From: Methylobrevis albus
GTDB taxonomy: Bacteria; Pseudomonadota; Alphaproteobacteria; Rhizobiales; Pleomorphomonadaceae
Reading direction: 5' to 3'
DNA length: 64,000 bases
Assembly (NCBI RefSeq): GCF_015904235.1
Contig: NZ_JADZLT010000056.1
Span: forward strand, 323,049 to 387,048
Shown here: one piece after another, positions 10,551 through 20,189 of the stretch
Position numbering within the stretch: the first letter of the stretch is position 1
How the letters are laid out: each line of letters begins with the position of its first letter
The notes under the pieces: model-generated
Seen by the model: the letters and a program-made list of their open reading frames with translations, nothing else
Told to the model about the DNA's origin: nothing
Databases searched by the model: none
Program-made: the position numbers and the translations under genes

Positions 10551-10590
10551 CTCATCGGCTCGCCGGCTCGCCGGCTCGTCGGCTCGTCGG
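10551..10590. repeat. Five tandem copies of an 8-base unit
   Basis: Five consecutive units of the form CTCRYCGG (two are CTCGCCGG and two CTCGTCGG) lie in the non-coding gap upstream of the ureohydrolase gene. Copy number could vary by slippage. No spacer structure is present, so this is not a CRISPR array. Confidence 0.7.
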
Positions 10591-10755
10591 TCGACCTTTG
10601 CCCTAGCCCCGCCTTTTCGGCAGGCACATCCACCCTTCCCCTGCCGATTTTCAACGCACGCCGTCCGCTAAACCGCGCCTCCCCGCGTGCCTCCCTGCCT
10701 ATGTTTCCGGCGGCCCACAAAATCACCAACTCGGTCGCTTGACAGTGATTTCTGA

Positions 10756-10773
10756 AAATGAAACGTTTCATTT
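10756..10773. promoter_or_regulatory. Perfect 18-base palindromic operator, LacI type
   Basis: AAATGAAACGTTTCATTT is a perfect palindrome centred on CG, the classical form of LacI/GalR operators. It lies about 140 bases upstream of the ureohydrolase start and shares GAAACGTT with the sites next to lacI. It is the strongest operator candidate for the long catabolic unit. Confidence 0.7.
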
Positions 10774-10890
10774 CGTAGAGCAGGACAGATGCTCGGCCGT
10801 GACAATCCCCGGGGTGCCGGACCGCCAGCATCGGCGCCGGATCGGGGTTTGTCGCAGCACGCGGCATCCGAAAAGCCCTGCCAATGAAAT

Positions 10891-10901
10891 GAAACGATAT
10901 C
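10891..10901. promoter_or_regulatory. Second operator-like site just before the ureohydrolase start
   Basis: GAAACGATATC, preceded by AAAT, differs by one base from the GAAACGTTATC core at 8737 and 8939. It is 11 bases upstream of the ATG at 10913, where a bound repressor would block transcription or initiation. The match is short. Confidence 0.35.
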
Positions 10902-10912
10902 GGAACGACCGC

Positions 10913-11902
10913 ATGGCTCCGTCACACTTCGGCAACTACTTCGAGATGGTGTTCGCCGACATCGCCACCTTCGGCAAGGCTCCGACCGCTCCGGCGATCA
11001 GCCTTGCCGACGCCGAGATCGCCGTGTTCGGCATTCCGTGGGACTACACCGCGACGCTGCGGCCGGGCGCCCGGCTCGGGCCGCGCGGCATCCGCGAGCA
11101 GTCGATCTGGTTCCACGAGATCTGGAACCCCGGCTCGACGCCGCTGATCGGCTACGGCCCGCCGCGCAAGCGCCTGCGCGACCGCGTGAAGATGATGGAC
11201 TGCGGCGACGTCACCATCTGGCCCGGCGACATCATGAAGACCTCGGCATCGATCCGCGCCGCGGCGGCGGAGGCGGCCAAGCACGCCTTCACGATCATGC
11301 TCGGCGGCGACCACTACGTCATGTTCCCGACCTACCAGGGCGTCTGCGACGCCCATCCGGGCAAGCGCGTCGGCATCATCCAGATCGACGCCCACAACGA
11401 CCTCGTCGACAACGACGCCGTCTACGGCACGCACTGGAGCGGCACGCCGATCCGCCGCTCGCTCGAGCATTCCGGCCTCGACCCGCGCGGCCTCTACCAG
11501 ATCGGCCTGCGCGGCTTCATCGGCGCGGTGGAGCGGCAGTTCCAGATCGACAACAGCGTCACCGTGGTCGGCATCCCGGAACTCCGCGCCCGCGGCATTT
11601 CCGAGGTGGTCGACACCGCGGTCGCCACCGTGCTGCAGCACTGCGACGTGATCTACCTCACCTGCGACATCGACTCGGTCGATCCGTCGTCGGCGCCCGG
11701 CTGCTCGACGCCGGTGCCCGGCGGGTTGCGCGGCGAGGAGTTCGCCGACCTGCTCCGCGCCTTCGGCCGGCACAAGGAGATCATCGCGATCGACGTGGTC
11801 GAGGTGGCCCCGCCGCTCGATCCGACGCACCAGACGACGCTGCTCGCGGCGCACAGCCTGTTCGGCTTCATCGAGGAGCGCTTCCTCCTCGCCCAGGACT
11901 GA
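10913..11902 (+). CDS. Ureohydrolase (agmatinase/arginase superfamily)
   Basis: A 329-residue dinuclear-manganese ureohydrolase, which would hydrolyse a guanidino compound to urea plus an amine. All metal-site motifs are intact: GGDH (His134), DAHND (Asp159, His161, Asp163) and CDIDSVDP (Asp252, Asp254). The ATG at 10913 gives an N-terminus (MAPSHFGNYFEM) in keeping with the family; in-frame ATGs upstream overlap operator-like sequence, and no start has a strong ribosome site. It is the first gene of the LacI-linked cluster, 55 bases before the binding-protein gene. The context does not suit simple agmatine breakdown, so a guanidino acid or guanidino-substituted sugar is possible; this is inference. 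Confidence 0.85.
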   Translation: MAPSHFGNYFEMVFADIATFGKAPTAPAISLADAEIAVFGIPWDYTATLRPGARLGPRGIREQSIWFHEIWNPGSTPLIGYGPPRKRLRDRVKMMDCGDVTIWPGDIMKTSASIRAAAAEAAKHAFTIMLGGDHYVMFPTYQGVCDAHPGKRVGIIQIDAHNDLVDNDAVYGTHWSGTPIRRSLEHSGLDPRGLYQIGLRGFIGAVERQFQIDNSVTVVGIPELRARGISEVVDTAVATVLQHCDVIYLTCDIDSVDPSSAPGCSTPVPGGLRGEEFADLLRAFGRHKEIIAIDVVEVAPPLDPTHQTTLLAAHSLFGFIEERFLLAQD

Positions 11903-11956
11903 TCCGGCCGCCGGGTCGCCGGCGCCGGGAAAACCAACAATGAGAGGGGATCGACC

Positions 11957-12907
11957 ATGAAGATGTTGACGCGTCTCGCCACCGGCGTGGCTCTCGCGGC
12001 GACGCTCGCCTTCTCGGCAGCGCCCGCCTTCGCCGAGCCGATGAAGATCGGCTTCTCGACCATCACGCTGGCGGACCGCTTCTTCGTCCGCCTGCAGGAC
12101 GGCATGGACACGGCCGCCGCCCGCCACGGCGCGACGATGATCTACAACAATCCGGACGGTAACCCGGCCGCCCAGGTGACGGCGATCGAGAACTTCATCA
12201 CCCAGCAGGTCGACGCGATCATCGTCGATGCGATCGACCCGAACGGCATCCAGCCGGTGCTGCGCCAGGCGCGCGAGGCCGGCATCCCGGTGATCGCCGT
12301 CGACGAGGTGCTGGACGGCTTCGAGAACATCACCGCCGGCGTCGGCCTCGACAACCATCAGCTCGGTGTCGACATCGGCGCGCGGATGCTCGCCTACGCC
12401 GACGAGAACGGCATCGAGAAGCTCTACATCGGCGACATCCACACGCTGGACGCGCCGATCGAGAACACCCGCTCAAAGGGCCTCGCCGAGTTCGTCGCCC
12501 AGCATCCGGACCGGATGGAGATCGTCGGCACCGTCGACGCGAAGTTCTCGTCCGACGCCGCGGCGACGGGCGGTGAAAACCTGTTGTCGGCCAATCCGCA
12601 GCTCAACATGTTCTTCGGCAGCGGTGGCGGCTACCTGATCGGGGCGCTCGCCGCCGTGCGCAGCCAGGGCGCGACCGACCGGGTGAAGCTCGTCGGGCTC
12701 GACTTCATGCCGCAGCTGATCGAAGCTCTCGAGCAGGGCATCTACGTGGTGGCGGCCGAGACCAATCCGGAACTGATGGGCGAGGGCGCGGTGGACGTCG
12801 CGGTGAAGCTCGCCAAGGGCGAAGCGGTGGAGCGCAACACCGGCATTCCGGTCGAGTTCCGCTCGGTCGCCGACCTCGACGAACTCAAGGCGAAGTTCAG
12901 TGAATGA
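11957..12907 (+). CDS. Sugar ABC transporter substrate-binding protein, RbsB/FrcB type
   Basis: A 316-residue periplasmic binding protein of the ribose/fructose (periplasmic-binding domain 4) type. The signal peptide is residues 1-26 (cleavage after AFA), followed by MKIGFSTITLADRFFVRLQDG and the two-lobe sugar-binding fold (VDAIIVDAIDPNG, about 75-87). The ATG at 11957 is preceded by GAGAGGGGA. The last eight bases overlap the ATPase gene. Proteins of this class bind sugars, sugar alcohols, nucleosides or autoinducer-2; with PsuG- and PfkB-like enzymes downstream, a ribosyl compound is a fair guess. Confidence 0.88.
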   Translation: MKMLTRLATGVALAATLAFSAAPAFAEPMKIGFSTITLADRFFVRLQDGMDTAAARHGATMIYNNPDGNPAAQVTAIENFITQQVDAIIVDAIDPNGIQPVLRQAREAGIPVIAVDEVLDGFENITAGVGLDNHQLGVDIGARMLAYADENGIEKLYIGDIHTLDAPIENTRSKGLAEFVAQHPDRMEIVGTVDAKFSSDAAATGGENLLSANPQLNMFFGSGGGYLIGALAAVRSQGATDRVKLVGLDFMPQLIEALEQGIYVVAAETNPELMGEGAVDVAVKLAKGEAVERNTGIPVEFRSVADLDELKAKFSE

Positions 12908-13673
12908 GACGACCCCTGCCGATGCCCCGCCGCGCATTGCCGTGCGGGACATCGGCAAATCGTTCGGCGCGATCACCGCGCTGCGCTCGGTCAGCCTCGC
13001 CGTCCATGCCGGCGAGGCGATCGGGGTGCTCGGGGACAACGGCGCCGGCAAGTCGACCCTGATGAAGATCCTCGCCGGCTCGCTGCAACGCGACAGCGGC
13101 GTGTTCGAGGTCGACGGGGCGCCGGTCGCCTTCCAGTCGCCGCGCGACAGCCGCGCCGCCGGCATCGAGATGATCTACCAGGACCTCGCGCTCTGCGACG
13201 AGCTCGACGTCGCCAGCAACTTCTTCCTCGGCCGCGAGCCGCGCCGCTTCGGCCTGCTCGACATCGCGCGCATGCATGCGGAAGCAGCGAAAGGCCTCGC
13301 CGCGCTCGGCTCCCGCATCCCCTCGACGTGGACCGACATCAAGTCGCTGTCCGGCGGGCAGCGGCAGACGGTGGCGATCGGCCGGGCGCTGACCTTCAAT
13401 CCGCGCGTGCTGATCATGGACGAGCCCACCGCCGCGCTCGGCGTGCGCGAGGCCGCCGCCGTCATCGAAACCATCCGCCGCGTGAAGGCGAAAGGGGTCG
13501 CCGTGATACTGATCTCCCATCGGCTGCAGGACGTGCTCGACGTCTGCGACACGGCCATCCTGATCTCGGAAGGGCGCAGCAGCGCGCCGTTCTCGGTCCC
13601 TGCCCTCACCGCCGCCGACATCAGCCGCATCGTGCTGAGCGGCCGGGTGGAGCGCGAGGCGGCGGTGCAATGA
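12900..13673 (+). CDS. Sugar ABC transporter ATP-binding protein, FrcA type (single domain)
   Basis: A 257-residue ATPase with one nucleotide-binding domain: Walker A GDNGAGKST (about 48-56), Q-loop MIYQDLALCDELDV, signature LSGGQRQTVAI, Walker B VLIMDEPTAALG and switch ISHRLQDV. Ribose-type ATPases (RbsA) carry two such domains in about 500 residues; this one matches the half-size FrcA class and probably works as a homodimer. It overlaps the binding-protein gene by eight bases and the permease gene by four (ATGA). Confidence 0.9.
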   Translation: MNETTPADAPPRIAVRDIGKSFGAITALRSVSLAVHAGEAIGVLGDNGAGKSTLMKILAGSLQRDSGVFEVDGAPVAFQSPRDSRAAGIEMIYQDLALCDELDVASNFFLGREPRRFGLLDIARMHAEAAKGLAALGSRIPSTWTDIKSLSGGQRQTVAIGRALTFNPRVLIMDEPTAALGVREAAAVIETIRRVKAKGVAVILISHRLQDVLDVCDTAILISEGRSSAPFSVPALTAADISRIVLSGRVEREAAVQ

Positions 13674-14647
13674 CGGCCGTCACCGCCCCGGCCGGCACCC
13701 GGCTGCGCCACCGCGCCGCGCAGCACCGCGCCGTGCTGCCGATCCTCGCGATCTTCCTCCTGGTGGTCGCCGGCTTCGGCGCCACCACCGAGCACTTCTT
13801 CACGACCAACAACATCGTCAACGTGCTGCGCCAGGGCGCGCCACTGGTGATCGTGGCGATCGGCGCCACCTTCGTGCTGGTCTCGGCCGGCATCGACCTC
13901 TCGATCGGCGCCATGGTCAGCGTCACCGGCGTCGTCACGGCGCTGCTGTTCAAGCTCGGCCTGCCAGCCGAGGTCGTGCTGCCGATGGCGCTCTTGATCG
14001 CCGCCGGCGTCGGGGCGGCGAACGGCTTCCTGATCGCCTTCCAGCGGCTGCCATCGTTCATCGTCACGCTCGGCACGCTGTCGATCCTGTCGGGCAGTGC
14101 GCAGATGCTCGGGCGCGGCTTCTCGATCCCGGTGGTCGCGCCCGACTGGGTGATCGCCATCGGCCAGGGGCGCATCGGCCTGCTGCCGCTGCCCGTCATC
14201 CTCGCCTTCCTCGCCGCCTTCGCCGGCTGGATCGTGCTCAACCGCACCGCCTATGGCCTGCGGATCCGCGGCATCGGTTCCAACGCCGAATCGGTGCGGC
14301 GCTCGGGCGCGCGGGTCGATCTGCTCGTCACCTCGGTCTACATGATCTCCAGCGTCACCGCGGCGATCGCCGGCATCGTCGTCGCCATGCGGCTGCAGTC
14401 GGGCGGCGCCACGGCCGGCACCGGCATGGAGCTGCAGGCGATCGCCGCCGTCGTGCTCGGCGGCACCAGCCTGTTCGGCGGCAAGGGTTCCATCGTCGGC
14501 ACGGTGCTCGGCGTCTATACGCTCGGCTTCATCGAGAACGGGTTGATCCTCAACCACGTCGACCCGTTCTATGTCCGCATCATCCAGGGCGCGATCCTGC
14601 TCGCCGCACTCTGGGCCAACACCCGCCTGTTCTCCCGGCTCGGCTGA
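13670..14647 (+). CDS. Sugar ABC transporter permease, RbsC/FrcC type
   Basis: A 325-residue membrane permease of the ribose-type branched family with eight to ten hydrophobic segments. Hallmarks are SAGIDLSIGAMVSVTG (about 77-92), a run starting LPSFIVTLGTLSI, and VVLGGTSLFGGKGSIVGT near the C-terminus. The ATGA overlap with the ATPase stop fixes the start at 13670. It completes a three-gene importer with 11957-13673. The open frame upstream of 13670 is a shadow of the ATPase gene. Confidence 0.9.
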   Translation: MTAVTAPAGTRLRHRAAQHRAVLPILAIFLLVVAGFGATTEHFFTTNNIVNVLRQGAPLVIVAIGATFVLVSAGIDLSIGAMVSVTGVVTALLFKLGLPAEVVLPMALLIAAGVGAANGFLIAFQRLPSFIVTLGTLSILSGSAQMLGRGFSIPVVAPDWVIAIGQGRIGLLPLPVILAFLAAFAGWIVLNRTAYGLRIRGIGSNAESVRRSGARVDLLVTSVYMISSVTAAIAGIVVAMRLQSGGATAGTGMELQAIAAVVLGGTSLFGGKGSIVGTVLGVYTLGFIENGLILNHVDPFYVRIIQGAILLAALWANTRLFSRLG

Positions 14648-14697
14648 GCCGCCCGGCCGAGAACCAACGCCCGACAATCAAGACAAGAGGCTCCGCC

Positions 14698-16062
14698 ATG
14701 TCGACCTTCCGCCTTCGCGAAATCGCCCTGCCCGGCCTCGAGGTTCCGCTGCTGCGCCCGGCGATTCCCGCCGCGACCTATGCCGACCGCTGCCGCCGGG
14801 CGGTGGCGGCGGCGGGCTGCGACTGGCTCGTCGTCTACGCCGACCGCGAGCACGTCTCGAACATCGTCTTCCTCACCGGCTTCGAGCCGCGCTTCGAGGA
14901 GGCGCTGCTGCTGCTGCATCGCGACGGGCGCAAGATCGTCGTCACCGGCAACGAGAGCGTCAGCTACGTGCCGGTGTCGCCGCTCGCCGATCTCGAGGTG
15001 ATGCTGGCGCAGTCGCTGAGCCTGATGGCGCAGGACCGCACCATCGCGCCGCGCCTCGCCGACGTGCTCGCCGCCGCCGGCATCGCGAAGGGAAACAGCG
15101 TCGGGCTGGTCGGCTGGAAGTACATCGAGCCGGAGGAAGGCGAGCCGCCGGAAACCGCACATTTCGTGCCGTCGTTCGTCGTCGACGTGCTGCGCAAGCT
15201 CGTCGGCGCGGACGGCGTGCGCGATGCGACCGCCGTGCTGATGCATCCGGTGACCGGCGTCGCCTCGATCGTCGACGCCGACCAGATCGCCGCCTTCGAA
15301 TGGGCCGCGGCGCGCGCTTCGGCCGCCGTCTGGCGCGTGATCGAGAACGCTCGGCCCGGCGCCGTCGACTTCGAGGTCGCCGCCGCGATGGGTTATGCCG
15401 GCGAGCCGATGACCTGCCACTTCATGCTCGCCTCGGCGCCGCCCGGCACCCCGGTGATCGGGCTGTCGAGCCCGAGCGGGCGCCGACTGGCGGAAGGCGA
15501 CGGCGTCACCACGGCGATCGGCTACTGGGGCGGCCTATCGGCCCGCGCCGGGCTGCTCAAGGCCGACGACGAGGGCTTCCTCGCGACCTCCGCCGCCTAC
15601 ATGGACGGTCTCGCCGCCTGGTACGGCGCGGCACGGCTCGGGGCTGCCGGCGGCGACATCCGCACGGCGACGGTGGAGGCGCTGGCGCGCGGCGAGTTGC
15701 GCTCGGCGCTGAACCCCGGCCACCTCGGCGGCTATGGCGAATGGCTGCACTCGCCGGTGCGCCCCGGCAGCACCGAGGCGATCGCGTCCGGCATGGTGGT
15801 GCAGGTCGACGTGATCCCGGTGCCGATGCCGGACGGCTGGACGCTGAACTGCGAGGACGCGATCGTGTTCGCCGACGCGGCCCTGCGCACCGAGATCTCC
15901 GAGCGGCATCCGGAGGTCTTCGCCCGCATGATGGCGCGGCGCGCCTTCGTCGAAGGCACGATCGGCGTCGATCTCGACGCGAGCATCCTGCCGCTCTCGA
16001 CGACGCCGCTCTGCCTCGCCCCGTTCTGGCTGCGGCCGGGCAACCTGCTCGCGCGCGGCTGA
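14698..16062 (+). CDS. M24-fold (pita-bread) hydrolase-like protein with incomplete metal site
   Basis: A 454-residue protein with a creatinase-like N-terminal domain (about 25-180) and an M24 pita-bread C-terminal domain (about 195-410). In metal-dependent M24 peptidases the ligands are D, D, H, E, E. Here the region that should hold both aspartates (GVTTAIGYWGGLSARAG, about 269-285) has neither; His342 (NPGHLGG) is present, Asp371 replaces the first Glu (VQVDVIP), and Glu386 (CEDAIVF) is present. It may therefore be metal-independent like creatinase, or inactive. It follows the importer by 50 bases and precedes a MocA-type gene by six, so it belongs to the catabolic unit. Xaa-Pro aminopeptidase is the likely automatic label, but the residues do not support it. 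Confidence 0.7.
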   Translation: MSTFRLREIALPGLEVPLLRPAIPAATYADRCRRAVAAAGCDWLVVYADREHVSNIVFLTGFEPRFEEALLLLHRDGRKIVVTGNESVSYVPVSPLADLEVMLAQSLSLMAQDRTIAPRLADVLAAAGIAKGNSVGLVGWKYIEPEEGEPPETAHFVPSFVVDVLRKLVGADGVRDATAVLMHPVTGVASIVDADQIAAFEWAAARASAAVWRVIENARPGAVDFEVAAAMGYAGEPMTCHFMLASAPPGTPVIGLSSPSGRRLAEGDGVTTAIGYWGGLSARAGLLKADDEGFLATSAAYMDGLAAWYGAARLGAAGGDIRTATVEALARGELRSALNPGHLGGYGEWLHSPVRPGSTEAIASGMVVQVDVIPVPMPDGWTLNCEDAIVFADAALRTEISERHPEVFARMMARRAFVEGTIGVDLDASILPLSTTPLCLAPFWLRPGNLLARG

Positions 16063-16068
16063 GGCGGC

Positions 16069-17214
16069 ATGGCACTCCGGATCGGCATCGTCGGCTGCGG
16101 CGACATCAGCGGCATCTATCTGCGCAACGCGGCGCGCTTCCCCGGCCTCGCGCTCACAGCCTGCGCGAGCCGCACCCACGCCCGCGCCGAGGCCGCCGCC
16201 GCGGCGCACGGCATCGCGGCGCGGAGCGTCGACGACCTCATCGCCAGCGACGACATCGACCTCGTCGTCAACCTGACGCCGCCGCTCGCCCATGTCGAGG
16301 TGACGGCGCGGGCGCTCGCCGCCGGCAAGCACGTCTATTCGGAAAAGCCGCTCGGGGTGGACCTTGCCGAGGCGGCGCAACTCGTCGCGCAGGCGACGGC
16401 GGCGGGCCTCCGCCTCGGCGTCGCGCCGGATACGGCGCTCGGACCCGCGATCCAGACGGCGCGCCGACTGGTGGCGGAAGGCGCGATCGGCACGCCGCTG
16501 TTCGGCACCGCCGCCTTCCTCGGCCTCGGCCCCGAGCAGTTCCACCCGGCGCCGGCCTTCTTCTACGGCCGCGGCGGCGGGCCGCTGATGGACATGGGGC
16601 CTTACTACCTGACGGCGCTGGTGCACATCCTCGGCCCGGTGACCGGGCTGCGCGCCGCCAACCTCGTGCAGCACCCCGAACGTCGCATCGACGCGCCCGG
16701 CATGCCGGCGCACGGCAGCGTGCTCCCCTCCGACGTCGCAACCACGGTGAAGACCGAGCTCGGCTTTGCCGGCGGCATGACGGTCGACTTCACCGCGAGC
16801 TGGGACTGTTTCGCCAGCGGCCAGCCGCACATCGAGCTGCACGGCAGCGCCGGCAGCCTGCGCCTGCCCAACCCCGACTGGTTCGGCGGCGATCTCCTCA
16901 TCGCCGAACGGCCCGGCGCGTGGCGGGCGATCGACACCTCGGCCACAGTGTTCGGCGCGCCGAACCGTACCGACGAGGCCGGCGTGCCGGTCGCCGACTA
17001 CCGCGGCCTTGGCATCGCCGAGATGGCGCAGGCGATCCGGCTCGGCACGGTGCCCCGCAGCGACGCGGCGCTGGCGCTGCATCTCGCGGCCGTGTTCGAC
17101 GCCGCGGCGCGGTCCGCCCGCGACCGGACCACCGTCACCGACCTCCCCGGCTGCCCGGTGCCGCTGCCGCTGACCGAGACCGACGCGGCGGCGCTGCTCG
17201 CCCCCGCCGCCTGA
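16069..17214 (+). CDS. Gfo/Idh/MocA-family oxidoreductase
   Basis: A 381-residue NAD(P)-dependent oxidoreductase. The Rossmann domain starts RIGIVGCGDISGIYL (4-18), the family motif EKPLGVD lies at about 93-99, and a GGGPLMDMGPYYLTAL segment (about 166-181) is typical of the substrate domain. It is the second MocA-type enzyme under the presumed LacI control and is not closely similar to the one at 7604-8683 by eye. It starts six bases after the M24-fold gene. It would oxidise or reduce a sugar or polyol released or imported by the unit. Confidence 0.85.
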   Translation: MALRIGIVGCGDISGIYLRNAARFPGLALTACASRTHARAEAAAAAHGIAARSVDDLIASDDIDLVVNLTPPLAHVEVTARALAAGKHVYSEKPLGVDLAEAAQLVAQATAAGLRLGVAPDTALGPAIQTARRLVAEGAIGTPLFGTAAFLGLGPEQFHPAPAFFYGRGGGPLMDMGPYYLTALVHILGPVTGLRAANLVQHPERRIDAPGMPAHGSVLPSDVATTVKTELGFAGGMTVDFTASWDCFASGQPHIELHGSAGSLRLPNPDWFGGDLLIAERPGAWRAIDTSATVFGAPNRTDEAGVPVADYRGLGIAEMAQAIRLGTVPRSDAALALHLAAVFDAAARSARDRTTVTDLPGCPVPLPLTETDAAALLAPAA

Positions 17215-17340
17215 CGGGGAGCGCCTGCGGCGCGCAGCCATCGACCGGGCGGCGAAATTCACCTATGTCGGGACCGAGGATGCACTCGGCGGCGAGCCGC
17301 CCCTGCGGTGCCCGCGTTTGTCAGAAGGCGCCAGACCCCC

Positions 17341-18247
<907 letters not shown>

Positions 18248-18255
<8 letters not shown>

Positions 18256-19156
18256 GCCGGGCGGGCGCAGCGTCGTCGTCATCGGCGATGTGATGACCGA
18301 CGTGATCGTCCGCCCCGAGGGGCCGATGCGGCGCGGCTCCGACTGCCGCGCGACGATCCGCCGGCTGCCCGGAGGCTCCGGCGCCAACCAGGCCGCCTGG
18401 CTCGCCCGCTTCGGGGTTCCGACCCGCTTTGTCGCCCGCGTCGGCCGCGCCGACCACGCCGGCCTGTCGGAGGATTTTCGCGCCGCCGGCATCGCGCCGC
18501 GGCTCGCCGCCGACGACGGCCTGCCCACCGGCATCCTCGTGACGCTGGTCGAGCCCGGCGGCGAACGCAGCTTCTTCACCGACCGCGGCGCCAACGACGC
18601 GTTGTCGGATGCCGATCTGCCGGACGACCTCCTGGACGGGGCGGCGATCCTGCACGTATCCGGCTATGCGCTCGTCGCCCCCGGCCCGCGCGCGGCGGTG
18701 CTGCGCTTGATGGCACGGGCGAAGGCGGCGGGGGTGTTGGTCTCGGTCGACCCCGCCTCGGCCGGCTTCCTCGCCGACATCGACCCGGCAGCGTTCCTCG
18801 ACTGGACCGCGGGCGCCGACTTCTGCTTTCCGAACGCCGACGAAGCCGCGCTGCTCGCCGGCAGCACCGATCCGGCGACGCAGCTCGAACACCTCGGCGC
18901 CCGCTACGGCACCCTCGTCGTCAAGCGCGGCGCGGCGGGCGCCGAGGCGCTCTCGGCGGGCCGACACCACATCGCCGCCGCCCCGGCCGTGGCAGCGATC
19001 GACAGCACCGGCGCCGGCGACGCCTTCCTCGCCGCCTATCTCGCCGCGCATCTCGGCGGCGCCGACGTGCCCGGCTGCCTCCGCGCCGCCGTCGCCGCCG
19101 GCGCGCGGATCTGCACGGTGCTCGGCGGTCGCCCCTCCGCCCTTTCCGGCGCCTGA
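18248..19156 (+). CDS. PfkB-family carbohydrate kinase, probable pseudouridine/ribosyl kinase
   Basis: A 302-residue ribokinase-type kinase. It has the N-terminal sugar-binding motif (GGSGANQAAWLARFG, about 41-55) and the C-terminal PfkB signature DSTGAGDAFLAAYLA (about 254-268) with the catalytic Asp. The ATG at 18248 lies within the end of psuG, so translation is coupled. In known systems PsuK phosphorylates pseudouridine at the 5' position before PsuG acts; this kinase is the natural candidate for that step here. Ribokinase or another nucleoside kinase activity cannot be excluded. Confidence 0.85.
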
Positions 19157-19195
19157 TCTTCCCCGGGCGCGCAACCGACAAGGACCTCCCCCGCG

Positions 19196-20098
19196 ATGTC
19201 GAAGCTCGAAGCAATCCGTGCCGCCGTGAACGCCAACGAGGTGAAGGGCGGCAGCCGCTTCGGCCGGGCGGTGGCCGAGGTGATCGCCCTCACCGCCGAG
19301 CGCGCCGCGGACGGCAACCGGGCGGAATTCGAGGCTGCGGTCGAGGAAGCGGCGGCCTGGGGCGTCGCGACCAAGCCGTCGATGACCAGCGTGCACGCCG
19401 TCGCCCGCATCGCGCGGCAGACCCTGCGCGCCACCGACGCCGCGCCCGTCGCCGAGGCCGCCACGGCGGTAGCCGCCGCGATGCGCGACTTCATCGCGGC
19501 CTCGATCGCCGCGATCGCCTCGCTCGCCGAGCACGGCCGCGCGCTGTTCCGGCCGGGCCAGGTGGTGATGACGCATTCCTACAGCGAGTCGCTCGGCATC
19601 GTGCTGAAGGCGGCGGCGCTCGCCTGCCCCGGCCTCACCATCCAGCTGATGGAATCGCGGCCGCTGCGCGAGAGCCGGCTGCTCGCCGCGGAACTCGCCG
19701 CGACGCCGGCCAGGCTCGAGCTCTATTCCGACGCCGGCATGGCGATTGCCGCGGCGAAGGCCGATCTCTGCATCGTCGGCGCCGACGCGATCCTGCGCGA
19801 CGGGTCGTTCGCCAACAAGACCGGCTCGCTGCCGGCGGCGCTGGCCTGCCGCCACTTCGGCGTGCCGTTCCATGTCGCGGGGGAGATCTCCAAGGTCCAC
19901 CCCGGGGCGGCGGACGAGGTGTCGATGGAGATGCGGCCGAAGGAGGAACTGGTCGGGGACTGGGATCTCGCCGCGAGCGGCCGGGTCGCGGTGGTCAACC
20001 AGTTCTTCGAGGTGGTGCCGGCGGTACTGGTGACGAGCTTCGTCACCGACCGCGGGCTGCTCGCCCCGGCGGAGATCGCCGCGGCGGCCGGGATCTGA
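19196..20098 (+). CDS. eIF2B-like / MtnA-superfamily protein lacking the isomerase cysteine
   Basis: A 300-residue protein of the eIF2B-alpha, methylthioribose-1-phosphate isomerase and ribose-1,5-bisphosphate isomerase superfamily. The conserved Asp197 (IVGADAILRDGSFANKTGS, 193-211) is present. Where isomerases have Thr-His-Cys, this protein reads MTHSYSES with Ser128, as in eIF2B regulatory subunits. It therefore lacks the catalytic Cys known for the isomerases and may bind a sugar phosphate or nucleotide without isomerising it, or use other chemistry. It lies 39 bases after the kinase gene and ends the LacI-linked unit. A sugar-1-phosphate aldose-ketose isomerase remains an alternative. 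Confidence 0.75.
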   Translation: MSKLEAIRAAVNANEVKGGSRFGRAVAEVIALTAERAADGNRAEFEAAVEEAAAWGVATKPSMTSVHAVARIARQTLRATDAAPVAEAATAVAAAMRDFIAASIAAIASLAEHGRALFRPGQVVMTHSYSESLGIVLKAAALACPGLTIQLMESRPLRESRLLAAELAATPARLELYSDAGMAIAAAKADLCIVGADAILRDGSFANKTGSLPAALACRHFGVPFHVAGEISKVHPGAADEVSMEMRPKEELVGDWDLAASGRVAVVNQFFEVVPAVLVTSFVTDRGLLAPAEIAAAAGI

Positions 20099-20189
20099 TG
20101 CGCGGGAACCCGCCGGACGCTTGCGACGTTCCCCGGCCGTTCCCATATTGCAAGGGCCGGCATGTGCCGGCTCGAAAGGAAAGCCAAAG

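Noticed and set aside
10551..10590. Possible CRISPR array
   Set aside because: Units are 8 bases with no spacers and no cas gene is present anywhere in the window.
10195..10750. Short open frames in the gap before the ureohydrolase gene
   Set aside because: They run through repeats and tandem units, lack ribosome sites and have no recognisable protein features.
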